Shown piece by piece: positions 41,830 through 50,980 of a stretch of DNA of 64,000 nucleotides. Made by a program: the position numbers and the translations under genes. Location: NCBI RefSeq assembly GCF_044464525.1, contig NZ_JBIQLE010000005.1:62001-126000 (forward strand). The letters run 5' to 3'. Origin of the DNA: Pusillimonas sp044464525 (GTDB lineage: Bacteria > Pseudomonadota > Gammaproteobacteria > Burkholderiales > Burkholderiaceae_B). Under the pieces are notes generated by a model, which was not told the DNA's origin, searched no databases, and was given only the letters and a program-made list of their open reading frames with translations. How positions within the stretch are numbered: the stretch's first letter is position 1; each line of letters opens with the position of its first letter.

Positions 41830-43494
41830 ATGAAACGATACGACGTCCTGATAGCGGGTCTGGGGCCCACCGGCATCACACTCGCTGCGCTGCTGGCACA
41901 GCGCGGCCTCAGGGTCGCGGCGTTCGACAAACTGCCCGGCCTCTATCCGCTACCCCGCGCCATCGGCCTCGACCACGAAGCCATGCGTCTGCTGCAGCAA
42001 CTGGGCTTGGCCGAAGCAATCGCGCCCCATGTCGCGCCATATCGACCCAGCGAGTACCGCGGTATGGACGGCGATCTGATTCGCCGGCTGGATGCCGCGC
42101 CCGCTCCCTACCCGCTGGGCTGGGCGCCCAACTATGTCTTCAACCAGCCCGCGCTGGAACACGCGTTGCGCGACCATGTCGCCAACGAATCCGACGCGCT
42201 GATTCAAACCAACTGCGAGATAACGGACTTCGGCCAGGATGATCAAGGAGTCTGGGTACAAGCCAGCGCGGTTGGCGGCGGGCAAAAGCAACGTTTCGAG
42301 GCCTCGTACCTGATCGCCTGCGATGGGGGCTCAAGTCCTATCCGCAAGCGTCTGGGCATCGCCTTCGAAGACCTGGGCTTTGACGAAGCGTGGCTGGTCG
42401 TAGACTCGATTGTGCCTGACGACAAGTTGGCCGATCTTCCCCAGACCCAGGTTCAATATTGTGACCCAGTCAGGCCGGCCACCTTTGTTGTCGGCCCGGG
42501 CAACCATCGCCGCTGGGAGATCATGCTTCAGCCGGGAGACAGCACGGTCACGCCCTTTCCCGAAGACGAGATCTGGAAGCTGCTCGATCGCTGGGTGAAG
42601 CCAGGCGAGATCACACTCTGGCGCTCGGCGGCTTACCGCTTTCATGGCCTGGTCGCCACGCAGTGGCGCGATAGACGCATCCTGCTGGCGGGCGATGCCG
42701 CTCACATGACGCCGCCCTTCATGGCACAAGGCATGATGCAAGGCCTCAGAGATGCGCTGAATCTTTCCTGGAAACTGGCCCGTGTGCTTTGCAACGAAGC
42801 CGACGACACGCTGCTGGACAGCTACGAACAAGAACGCCGCCCGCACACGGTGGCCACAACCCGCGCCGCCATAGAGCTGGGACGCATCATTTGCGAACGC
42901 GACCCCGCCAAGGCGGCCGAACGCGACACAAGCCTGCGTGAAAAATATAAGGGTGAAACCACCATCAGGCAAAACATGATCCCCAACCTTGACGCGGGAC
43001 TGCTCGATACCACCCCAGGACACGGCCAATTATTTCCGCAGCCGCATTTGGCTGCCCCGGTGCCAGGCGTCTTGCTGGACGACCTGACCGGACCGGCATT
43101 TCTCTTGGTCGCGCTGCATCAGCCTGCGGCCGCCGAACAGGCCGAGTTGCTCACGGCCCTCAGGCCACTGCGCGGCGTGCTGGTTCATTTGGGTAGCAGC
43201 CAGGCTGGCTCTGGCAATAATGCCAAAGCCCCGTCCAAGGTCAGCTCTGACTGCCAGGCCAACACCGCCCTAAGCGAGACCGAGTTGAAACAGGAAGAGT
43301 CCACCGATGGCATTGTTCTGGGCATTGTGGAAGCCGGTGCGGTCATCGAGCCGTGGATGCGATCACTGGGCGTTGGCTATGCAGTAGTGCGACCCGACCA
43401 TTACGTGTACGGCACAGCCCTGAACGTAGACGATGCGCTGGCGTTGCTGCATCACCTCGCCGGCCAACTACGCCGCTTCAAGCCGGCTCACTAA
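41830..43494 (+). CDS. FAD-dependent monooxygenase, MhpA/PheA type
   Basis: A 554-residue class A flavin hydroxylase. The FAD Rossmann motif is GLGPTGITLAALLAQRG (near residue 10), the second FAD motif is RILLAGDAAHMTPPFMAQGM, and DG in ACDGGSSPIRKRLG is the conserved middle motif. The C-terminal thioredoxin-like domain has an inserted low-complexity stretch at about residues 455-495, rich in Ser, Gln and Glu. It would hydroxylate an aromatic acid or phenol with NAD(P)H; MhpA-like, but not sure. Start at 41830; no strong ribosome site before it. It is probably cotranscribed with the preceding gene. Confidence 0.9.
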   Translation: MKRYDVLIAGLGPTGITLAALLAQRGLRVAAFDKLPGLYPLPRAIGLDHEAMRLLQQLGLAEAIAPHVAPYRPSEYRGMDGDLIRRLDAAPAPYPLGWAPNYVFNQPALEHALRDHVANESDALIQTNCEITDFGQDDQGVWVQASAVGGGQKQRFEASYLIACDGGSSPIRKRLGIAFEDLGFDEAWLVVDSIVPDDKLADLPQTQVQYCDPVRPATFVVGPGNHRRWEIMLQPGDSTVTPFPEDEIWKLLDRWVKPGEITLWRSAAYRFHGLVATQWRDRRILLAGDAAHMTPPFMAQGMMQGLRDALNLSWKLARVLCNEADDTLLDSYEQERRPHTVATTRAAIELGRIICERDPAKAAERDTSLREKYKGETTIRQNMIPNLDAGLLDTTPGHGQLFPQPHLAAPVPGVLLDDLTGPAFLLVALHQPAAAEQAELLTALRPLRGVLVHLGSSQAGSGNNAKAPSKVSSDCQANTALSETELKQEESTDGIVLGIVEAGAVIEPWMRSLGVGYAVVRPDHYVYGTALNVDDALALLHHLAGQLRRFKPAH

Positions 43495-43550
43495 GCTGCT
43501 ACTTGCCCGACGCCCACACTTTCTGCCGGCGTCGGGCCGGCGGCAGCGCC

Positions 43551-44435
43551 TTACCACCACGCCAATGTCGCCCATACCACCACGGGTATGGTCACAAGCG
43601 CCATCACATTACCCAATAGCACCACGCTGGCGACCACGCGCGGATCGGCGCGATACTGCTCGCAAAGCAAGTAATTGAGTACGGCCGGCGGCAGCATGGC
43701 CGACAACACAACAAGGCGGCTCCATTCCGGCGTAAGCGGCAACATCCATAAGACGATGGGCACAGTGACCGCACCGGCCAACAGATAAAGCACATTGATA
43801 CGCAGGGCGAGGCCCAACTGTTCAATGCGGTCCTGCGAAAGCCGCACCCCCAGTGAAAATAGCATCAGCGGGATGGCGAGCTGTCCCAGCATTTCCACAA
43901 ACGTGGACACAAAGCCTGGGAAGCTTTGTCGGTACGGCGCCAATATCAAGCCTAGCACCGCCGCCCAGATATTGGGGTTGCGCAACCACAGCCAACGATT
44001 GCTGGTGCGAGACAACAGGAAAATACCCAGCGAAAAGTGCAGCAGGCTCGACAGCACGAACAGCACGACGATGTCGCCAAGCAGATGCTGGCCATATGCC
44101 AACATCATCAGGGGAATGCCGACGTTACCGGTATTGCGGAACATCCCCGAGACGAGGAAGGCGCGGCGAACCAGACCAGGTCGCGGAACTAGCGCCAGCA
44201 GAAGCCCCGGAACGACAATGATCAAGACGCCCGCGGCCACCAGGGGCCAGCTATGTGCCAGGTCGACGGGGTTGTCGAGCAGAGCCGAGAACACCAACGC
44301 CGGGCAGAACACCATCACGTTGGCGTGATTGATGAAAGCCATGTCAGGCGCACGCGCCTGCAGTCTGCCGAACGCATAGCCCAGGGCGGCCACGGCCGCC
44401 ACGGGCAAGACGATGTTCAGCAGCGTGAGCAGCAT
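43551..44435 (-). CDS. AEC-family transporter
   Basis: A 294-residue inner-membrane protein with about ten hydrophobic helices in two halves, of the auxin efflux carrier-like (AEC) family. Visible is the family helix AALGYAFGRLQARAPDMAFINHANVMVFCPALVFSAL at the N-terminus, LVSGMFRNTGNVGIPLMMLAYG and the C-terminal LLCEQYRADPRVVASVVLLGNVMA. Bacterial members carry malate, malonate or other small acids. It starts 18 bases after the IlvD gene stop, so it may carry that enzyme's substrate or product. Confidence 0.9.
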   Translation of the reverse strand: MLLTLLNIVLPVAAVAALGYAFGRLQARAPDMAFINHANVMVFCPALVFSALLDNPVDLAHSWPLVAAGVLIIVVPGLLLALVPRPGLVRRAFLVSGMFRNTGNVGIPLMMLAYGQHLLGDIVVLFVLSSLLHFSLGIFLLSRTSNRWLWLRNPNIWAAVLGLILAPYRQSFPGFVSTFVEMLGQLAIPLMLFSLGVRLSQDRIEQLGLALRINVLYLLAGAVTVPIVLWMLPLTPEWSRLVVLSAMLPPAVLNYLLCEQYRADPRVVASVVLLGNVMALVTIPVVVWATLAWW

Positions 44436-44453
44436 GCCCGGACCGGCCTGGTC

Positions 44454-46319
44454 TTAACGTTTGCGCAGTTGACTGACATCGCGCACAGCGCCCCGGTCGG
44501 CCGAGGTGGCCAATGCCGCATAGGCTTGCAAGGCCTGCGAAACATAACGCTCGCGATCAACCGGCTGCCAGGCCTTGTCGCCGCGCGCCTCCATGGCTGC
44601 CCGTCGGTCGGCCAGTTCTTCATCGCTGATCGCCAGATGTATGCGGCGGTTGGGGATGTCGATCTCGATGGTATCGCCATCATTGACCAGGCCAATATTG
44701 CCGCCTTCGGCCGCCTCGGGCGAGGCGTGACCAATGACCAGGCCGGAAGAGCCGCCCGAGAATCGGCCGTCGGTAAGCAGCGCAGAACTTGCACCCAGCC
44801 CCTTCGATTTCAGGTAAGAGGTGGGATAAAGCATTTCCTGCATGCCAGGGCCGCCCTTGGGACCTTCGTAGCGGATGATGACTACGTGCCCCGCCTTCAC
44901 CTCGTCGCCAAGAATTCCCTCTACGGCCGTATCCTGGCTTTCGTAGACTCGGGCCGTGCCGGTAAAGGTAAGTATGCTGTCATCCACCCCCGCCGTCTTC
45001 ACGATGCAGCCATTAGGCGCCAGGTTGCCGTATAGCACAGCCAGGCCGCCGTCCTGCGAATAAGCGTGTTCGCGCGAACGTACGCAACCGCCCTTGCGAT
45101 CAAGGTCGAGGGTATCGAAATATTTATCTTGGCTAAAAGCCACCTGGGTGGGCACGCCCCCCGGAGCCGCCTTGTAGAAATCGAGAACTTCCTGGGAGGC
45201 ATGCCCGCTATTGATGTCCCACTGATCGATGGCCTGGCGCAACGTGCCCGCATGGACGTTGCCCACGTCCAAATTCAGCAAGCCCGCGCGAGCGAGTTCG
45301 CCCAGAATGGCGAATATGCCACCGGCACGGTGCACGTCTTCCATGTGGTATTTGTCGGTAGCCGGCGCCACCTTGCTCAAGCAAGGCACATGACGCGAAA
45401 TGCGGTCGATGTCGGACATTGTGAAATCGACCTCGGCTTCTTGGGCCGCCGCCAGCAAGTGCAGCACGGTGTTGGTCGACCCGCCCATGGCCACGTCGAG
45501 AGTCATGGCGTTTTCGAAGGCCTGTACCGTGGCGATGTTGCGCGGCAAAACAGAAGCGTCGTCCTGCTCGTAGTAGCGCTTGCACAGATCAACCACAAGC
45601 TTGCCCGCGTTCTCGAACAGCGTCTTGCGCCGTGCGTGGGTAGCCAGCAACGAACCATTGCCCGGCAAGGCCAGGCCCAGGGCTTCGGTAAGACAGTTCA
45701 TGGAGTTTGCAGTGAACATGCCCGAACACGAGCCGCAGGTAGGGCAAGCGCTGCGCTCAATAGTCTGCACTTCGGCATCGCTTACCTGTGCGTCGGCCGC
45801 CTTGACCATGGCATCGACCAGGTCAAGCTTCATCAATATTTTTTTGGTGCCGGCCTCGACAACCTTGCCGGCCTCCATGGGCCCGCCCGACACGAAGACC
45901 ACGGGTATATTGAGGCGCATGGCGGCCATCAGCATGCCCGGAGTGATTTTGTCGCAGTTGGAGATGCACACCATGGCGTCGGCACAATGCGCATTGACCA
46001 TGTACTCGACCGAATCTGCAATAAGCTCGCGCGAAGGCAACGAGTACAGCATGCCGCTGTGGCCCATGGCGATGCCGTCATCGACGGCAATGGTGTTGAA
46101 TTCTTTGGCAACGCCGCCCGCCGCCTCGATCTGACGCGCCACGAGCTGGCCCATGTCTTTGAGGTGGACGTGTCCCGGCACGAACTGTGTAAAGGAGTTG
46201 ACCACGGCAATGATGGGTTTGCTGAAGTCGTCGTCTTTCATGCCGGTGGCGCGCCAAAGCGCGCGGGCGCCGGCCATGTTGCGGCCGTGGGTTGAAGTGC
46301 GGGAACGATATTGCGGCAT
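44454..46319 (-). CDS. ilvD: Dihydroxy-acid dehydratase, long IlvD subfamily
   Basis: A 621-residue dehydratase of the E. coli IlvD type (616 residues in E. coli). Cluster cysteines are Cys122 (SNCDKITPGM) and Cys195 (CPTCGSCSGMFTANSMNC); the first-site cysteine of the shorter subfamily is not present (SFTQFVPGH). This matches the oxygen-labile [4Fe-4S] group. The likely reaction is 2,3-dihydroxy-isovalerate and -methylvalerate to 2-oxo acids for valine and isoleucine. An AEC transporter gene follows directly. The gene is separated from the symporter pair by 146 bases. Confidence 0.93.
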   Translation of the reverse strand: MPQYRSRTSTHGRNMAGARALWRATGMKDDDFSKPIIAVVNSFTQFVPGHVHLKDMGQLVARQIEAAGGVAKEFNTIAVDDGIAMGHSGMLYSLPSRELIADSVEYMVNAHCADAMVCISNCDKITPGMLMAAMRLNIPVVFVSGGPMEAGKVVEAGTKKILMKLDLVDAMVKAADAQVSDAEVQTIERSACPTCGSCSGMFTANSMNCLTEALGLALPGNGSLLATHARRKTLFENAGKLVVDLCKRYYEQDDASVLPRNIATVQAFENAMTLDVAMGGSTNTVLHLLAAAQEAEVDFTMSDIDRISRHVPCLSKVAPATDKYHMEDVHRAGGIFAILGELARAGLLNLDVGNVHAGTLRQAIDQWDINSGHASQEVLDFYKAAPGGVPTQVAFSQDKYFDTLDLDRKGGCVRSREHAYSQDGGLAVLYGNLAPNGCIVKTAGVDDSILTFTGTARVYESQDTAVEGILGDEVKAGHVVIIRYEGPKGGPGMQEMLYPTSYLKSKGLGASSALLTDGRFSGGSSGLVIGHASPEAAEGGNIGLVNDGDTIEIDIPNRRIHLAISDEELADRRAAMEARGDKAWQPVDRERYVSQALQAYAALATSADRGAVRDVSQLRKR

Positions 46320-46464
46320 CTGAAGCCTCTAAGCAAGTTGCGGGTTGCCGTTGCGTGGACACAGGCTGGGCCGGTAATCGGCAAGCAGAAATTCGCCAAC
46401 CACCGGCCCAGCAAGGGGCGCACGTAACAAAAACTAGGGTGACCCCAAGTTTACCAAGTTACAT

Positions 46465-46596
46465 TCACACCATTTCATCGCCGCTGCGGCGGGCCGCGCG
46501 CAAGTCGCGGATAAGGGCGACGACCAGCATTATCAGGATTCCGGCCGAGATGACCGGCCAGATCAGGATGTAGGCGCTTAAAGCGAATATATTCAT
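46465..46596 (-). CDS. Transporter small subunit, 43 residues
   Basis: A 43-residue protein with one membrane helix: it starts MNIFALSAYILIWPVISAGI and continues LIMLVVALIRDLRAARRSGD, ending EMV. GGAGAG lies 8 bases before its ATG (rc of 46594-46596). It starts 17 bases after the stop of the sodium:solute symporter gene. Such single-helix partners ('putative transporter small subunit') often follow symporter genes in this bacterial group. Its function is not known; a partner in symporter assembly or stability is inferred. Confidence 0.8.
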   Translation of the reverse strand: MNIFALSAYILIWPVISAGILIMLVVALIRDLRAARRSGDEMV

Positions 46597-46613
46597 AACT
46601 GCTCTCCTTTGGC

Positions 46614-48344
46614 TCAAATAGATTGAGTGGTCATCTTGTCTGAAGGCTTGCGCACAGAGTCTTTCTGACGACCCGGCTTACCAGATGGCTTTCCTGCGGA
46701 AGCGGGTACTGCATCGTATTGAAACGCCACCACTCTTTCGTTGAGCAGATCAAAATCGAAACGCTCGTTCGACCGAAGGCTGACCGCCACGCACACAATA
46801 GCGCTGACGCCGTACGAGGTGAGCGAGCTTAGCAGCACCACGTAATCCCTCATGAAGCCGACGCTGAACGGAGCCAGTACCACCATGGTCAGACCGCCAA
46901 GCACCAGACCGGCTGTCTTGCCAAGGAAGCCAAAGGCCATCAGGCCGATGACAATGCCGCCGCCAACCGAAGCCAGCAGCTCGAACAGCACGGCCGGCGC
47001 ACCATCCAATGGAACCAGTTCGAATCGCAGCAGCGTGAACAGCACCACTGCGCAGATAACGGCGCTGGTAAAAGCCTTATTTGTGATGCGGTTCCAGTAG
47101 AAGCTCATGATCACGGGAAAGACGATGGCGCCCCACAGCGCGCCGACGAACACCAGCATCACCAGGATGTCCATGCGCAAGCTGGCGAAAACCACCCCCA
47201 GCATGGTTGCGACAATCATCGTCATGCGGCCCCAGAACAGCATGCGCTTCGGGTCGGGCCTGCCCTTGGCCAGGTTCTTGCCATAGATGTCGGTCATCAC
47301 GATTGCCGACAACGCAGACAGATCGGAATCAGCCGTGGACGACAACGAACCCACCACCAGGATGAAAAACAGGCCGATGGCGAAGGGCGGCAGATAGGCC
47401 GAAGCCATTTGCGGAATGATGTTGTTGAGGTTGCCGTCAACCGGATCGAGTCCGATGAACAATGCAAGCAAGCCCAGCATTCCCAATCCGATAACGATGG
47501 CGCCATAGCCTACCGTGGCCGCAATGAAGGTTGGTTTGATCAGGTCTTCGCGCACTGCAAACAGGCGCTGCGCAATTGTCTGGTTGCCGATGGCGTACGC
47601 CAATACGGCGACCAGGTACGGCGCGCCCTGGTTCAAGAAGGCCTCCGAAGAAAAAAACGTTGCCTGTTGAGCGGTAAGCGTCGACATATTGGCCGCCAGC
47701 ATCTCGGTGCCGCCGACATTGAAGAAGATGATCGGAATGATCACCACGGCAGACAGGATCATGGCCGCAAGCTGCGCAAAGTCGGTCATGACCGAAGCGC
47801 GAAAGCCGGACCAGATGGTATACGACAGCACGCCTGCTCCGGCAATCAGGACACCCTGCACGAAGCTCAATGGGCTAAGTATCGACACCAGGGCGCCCGC
47901 GGCAGTGAAGTTGACCATAAGGCTGATACAGCTTCCGACCAGGTTGGACGCAGCCATGATCAGCTGGCTGGATTTTCCGTGGCGCGCATGCATCACCTCA
48001 GCCAAGGTGTGAGCTTTCGGAGCAAGCTGCCGAAAACGCCGACCGAAGGGGTAGATGAACAAGATCATCAGCGCCCCCCAAAGCCCGTAGTGGATCGGGC
48101 CAGAGATGCCATATCGGTAACCCGCGCTGGCGCTTGCGTAAAATGACGCCGCCCAGATCCAGGTGGCGATCATGCTTGCCGCCGATAGCCCGAAGCCGAT
48201 GGCGTTGTTGGAGACCATGTAGCCGTCAACGTTCTCATTCTTCTGCCTGATGGTCAGCGACATCAGAAAGGTAACCGCATAAAAGCCCACCAGCAGCAAT
48301 ACGGCTGTCAGCCCGGATAACTGAAATAACTCTGTGTCCTGCAT
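46614..48344 (-). CDS. Sodium:solute symporter (SSS family)
   Basis: A 576-residue inner-membrane symporter with about 14 helices. N-terminal LLLVGFYAVTFLMSLTIRQK, then GYMVSNNAIGFGLSAASMIATW and ASAGYRYGISGP, and SLSSTADSDLSALSAIVMTDIYGK, the sodium-binding region of the family. It resembles urea/polyamine-type SSS members, yet the substrate is unclear. The start at 48344 (ATG after AAGGATC) was chosen over the longer frame, which extends into GTAC-repeat sequence. A C-terminal tail of charged residues (GKPSGKPGRQKDS) is cytoplasmic. The 43-residue partner follows. Confidence 0.9.
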   Translation of the reverse strand: MQDTELFQLSGLTAVLLLVGFYAVTFLMSLTIRQKNENVDGYMVSNNAIGFGLSAASMIATWIWAASFYASASAGYRYGISGPIHYGLWGALMILFIYPFGRRFRQLAPKAHTLAEVMHARHGKSSQLIMAASNLVGSCISLMVNFTAAGALVSILSPLSFVQGVLIAGAGVLSYTIWSGFRASVMTDFAQLAAMILSAVVIIPIIFFNVGGTEMLAANMSTLTAQQATFFSSEAFLNQGAPYLVAVLAYAIGNQTIAQRLFAVREDLIKPTFIAATVGYGAIVIGLGMLGLLALFIGLDPVDGNLNNIIPQMASAYLPPFAIGLFFILVVGSLSSTADSDLSALSAIVMTDIYGKNLAKGRPDPKRMLFWGRMTMIVATMLGVVFASLRMDILVMLVFVGALWGAIVFPVIMSFYWNRITNKAFTSAVICAVVLFTLLRFELVPLDGAPAVLFELLASVGGGIVIGLMAFGFLGKTAGLVLGGLTMVVLAPFSVGFMRDYVVLLSSLTSYGVSAIVCVAVSLRSNERFDFDLLNERVVAFQYDAVPASAGKPSGKPGRQKDSVRKPSDKMTTQSI

Positions 48345-48941
48345 GAAACAAGATCCTTTTATGATTAATTCTTTATGGACGACCCAACGCAAGGGCCGGC
48401 ACGCTGGCGCCGTAACATCCATAGGGCTCGTCGTGGACGGCCATAACATCATTGAACGCGCACGCATGTAACGCGCGCGGCACAAGGCGCCGTGCGTTGC
48501 ACGTTTCCGCTATATTGAGTACTTGTTCGTACTTTGACCGTACGTGATTCGTACGTTTGTGCGGTTCGAAGAACCGTTGAAATCAACCCATAGGGCCGAG
48601 CCACCGCGTGATGGCATTTGACAGGGTCTTGCGAAACTCGCGAAATTAGACCCGGGTAATAGCGTTCAAGCGACATAAGCCGCCCAACGACCAAGCAGCA
48701 AGTATAGGGCAAGGCAGGCGTTATGTCTACTTAAAGAGACGTACACGCTCGTTTTTGTAAGGTCGCAGTCGTAAGCCGCAGTTCGACTATACTGGCAGGC
48801 CCGCTATTCTCCGCGCCCGCATGAGACGAACTTTCGTCCTCGCCCACATACATCCGGCATTGCCTCCGGTACCCGGCCTGTCCGCCCGCGACCATGCCCG
48901 GCCCATGGCGCTTTCCGCCCTCCCACTTCTTTCGAATCCCC
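48345..48941. other. Long intergenic region between symporter and TerC genes
   Basis: 597 bases between divergent genes. It holds a set of four GTAC elements at 48519-48554, a CGGTTC-GAA-GAACCG hairpin at 48562-48576 and a GC-rich leader before TerC. Open frames here lack ribosome sites and protein-like composition. No RNA gene was recognised. Confidence 0.6.
48519..48554. promoter_or_regulatory. Four helically phased GTAC elements
   Basis: GTAC starts at 48519, 48529, 48540 and 48551, with spacing of 10, 11 and 11 bases, so all lie on one face of the helix. The last three share the form CGTAC. They are about 180-210 bases before the symporter start. They may bind a regulator in tandem. Confidence 0.5.
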
Positions 48942-50486
48942 ATGGAACTGCTATTTGATCCCCACATCTGGATCGGGCTGCTGACGCTAGTCGTGCTTGA
49001 GATTGTCCTGGGAATCGACAACCTGATCTTCATCGCCATCCTGGCCGAAAAGCTGCCGCCGGCGCAACGCGACAAGGCGCGAGTCGTCGGCCTTTCGCTG
49101 GCGCTGTTCATGCGGCTGGGCCTGCTGTCCATCGTTTCCTGGCTGGTAACGCTCACCGCCCCGCTGTTCTTCGTCGGGGACCACGGCTTTTCGGGTCGCG
49201 ACCTGATCTTGTTTCTAGGCGGTCTCTTCCTGCTCTTCAAGGCTACTACTGAATTGCACGAACGGCTCGAAGGCAAGACTCACACTCACACCAAATCCAA
49301 GGTGTATGCGGGCTTCGGCGTTGTGATCGCACAGATTGTTGTGCTGGACATGGTGTTTTCGCTGGATGCCGTCATTACCGCCGTCGGCATGGTGGACGAA
49401 CTGCCGGTGATGATGGCCGCCGTGATCATTTCCATCGGCATCATGCTGTGGGCCTCTAAGCCCTTGACCAAGTTCGTCAGCGCCCACCCGACCGTGGTGG
49501 TGCTGTGCTTGAGCTTTCTTCTGATGATCGGCCTGAGTCTTACCGCAGAAGGTTTGGGCTTCAAGATTCCCAAAGGCTATTTGTATGCCGCCATCGGGTT
49601 TTCGATCTTGATCGAGTTCTTCAACCAGGTGGCGCGCCGCAGCATGCTTCGCAATGAGGCGCGGCTACCTCTGCGCGACCGTACGGCAGAGGCTGTGCTT
49701 CGCATACTTGGCGGCAACCGGACCGAATCGGAAACCGCAGGCGAAGGCTCAAATGCGGACGAAGGGCACGAGCCCGCCTTCGGCGCTGAAGAGCGCAATA
49801 TGGTCAGCGGTGTGCTGACGCTGGGCGAGCGCACGGTTTGGTCGATTATGACGCCGCGTTCCGACATCTCGTGGGTCGACATCGAAGACGACCCGCAGGA
49901 CACCATCAAGATGTTGCGCGAAACACCGCACAGCTTTTTCCCCGTGGGCCGCGGCGACCTGGATACGCTTCTGGGCGTGGTTCGCGCCAAAGATCTGCTG
50001 GCGGAGCTGCTGGACACTGGACGGCTCACCATCAAGCCTTGGCTGCGCCAGCCTATCGTCGTCAGTGAACTGGCCGGTGTCATCAAGACGATGGAGACGC
50101 TGCGCGGCTCGCGCGGGCAGCTTGCACTGGTTGCAGACGAGTACGGCACGATACAAGGCCTTGTGACCCCAATCGACATTCTGGAAGCGATCGCCGGCGA
50201 GTTTCCGGACGAGGACGAACAGCCGGCCATTCAAAGGCTGGAGGAAGGGCATTGGCGCATCTCGGGTTCGGCCGACCTGCATCACCTGGAGCAAGAACTG
50301 GGAAGCACCGGCCTGGTCGATGACGAACTTGATGTGTCCTCTATTGCGGGGCTGGTGCAAGCGCATCTGGATAGCCAGCCGCAAATCGGTTCACGCGTGA
50401 CGATCGACGCCTTCGCCTTTGAAGTGACCGAATTGCAAGGCCGGCGCATCACCATACTGGACGTTCGGCGCGTCGAACCGTCGTAA
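48942..50486 (+). CDS. TerC-family membrane protein with CBS and CorC domains
   Basis: A 514-residue protein. Residues 1-235 form the TerC membrane domain (WIGLLTLVVLEIVLGIDNLIFIAIL with the conserved Asp, and LFKATTELHERLEGK); it has about seven helices. A CBS pair lies near residues 290-420 (SIMTPRSDISWVDIEDD, LVADEYGTIQGLVTPIDILEAI), followed by a CorC-type C-terminal domain. Such proteins are thought to move metal ions across the inner membrane. The start at 48942 is chosen by the membrane domain; no ribosome site is clear. Confidence 0.9.
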   Translation: MELLFDPHIWIGLLTLVVLEIVLGIDNLIFIAILAEKLPPAQRDKARVVGLSLALFMRLGLLSIVSWLVTLTAPLFFVGDHGFSGRDLILFLGGLFLLFKATTELHERLEGKTHTHTKSKVYAGFGVVIAQIVVLDMVFSLDAVITAVGMVDELPVMMAAVIISIGIMLWASKPLTKFVSAHPTVVVLCLSFLLMIGLSLTAEGLGFKIPKGYLYAAIGFSILIEFFNQVARRSMLRNEARLPLRDRTAEAVLRILGGNRTESETAGEGSNADEGHEPAFGAEERNMVSGVLTLGERTVWSIMTPRSDISWVDIEDDPQDTIKMLRETPHSFFPVGRGDLDTLLGVVRAKDLLAELLDTGRLTIKPWLRQPIVVSELAGVIKTMETLRGSRGQLALVADEYGTIQGLVTPIDILEAIAGEFPDEDEQPAIQRLEEGHWRISGSADLHHLEQELGSTGLVDDELDVSSIAGLVQAHLDSQPQIGSRVTIDAFAFEVTELQGRRITILDVRRVEPS

Positions 50487-50693
50487 CCCGCGTGAAGCAA
50501 GGGATATCACCGATGCGCATCTGTCCGTTCATATGCCATCCTAGAAGTATTGAATCCGAAACGCATTTTTACACCTTCGGCATCAATAGTCGCAGTAGCA
50601 CGGGTGAAACATGCATGTGCAATCATAGTGACTCCAGCAACGCCGGGGTTCGTCATCATTGATGGGCGCCGGAGTGTTCAACCAGGAAACTCA

Positions 50694-50876
50694 ATGTCCG
50701 CAACAAACAAAACTCTTGCTCCGTACCGCACCTGGAAAGTCAAGCCTTACGCTCTTTCAATGGAAGCTCGCATTGTCCGCGAACGCGCTGAACAAGCCCA
50801 ACCGCCAATGATCTCCCTGCACACCAGCAAGCACAGCGAAAAGCCCAGCAAAGAAGAAGACGCGGCCACAACGTAG
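50694..50876 (+). CDS. Small hypothetical protein, 60 residues
   Basis: It begins MSATNKTLAPYRTWKVKPYA and is basic and Ser/Lys-rich at its end (KHSEKPSKEEDAATT). AGGAAA lies five bases before the ATG. It has no membrane helix or signal peptide. The composition is protein-like and the ribosome site is fair, but I do not recognise the family. It sits alone between TerC and the convergent hutC gene. Confidence 0.5.
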   Translation: MSATNKTLAPYRTWKVKPYALSMEARIVRERAEQAQPPMISLHTSKHSEKPSKEEDAATT

Positions 50877-50980
50877 ATGCCGGGGCGACGCCGCCCCTAT
50901 TTCCTCACAAGCCCGCACCGTCATCCCAAATCGGTTCGCGTGGCATCCGCCCAGACGGCAACCGCTTTTGCGTCGCGCTT

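Noticed and set aside
48449..48712. An 87-codon open frame in the symporter/TerC gap
   Set aside because: No ribosome site, a Cys-, Arg- and Thr-rich composition, and it runs through the GTAC array.
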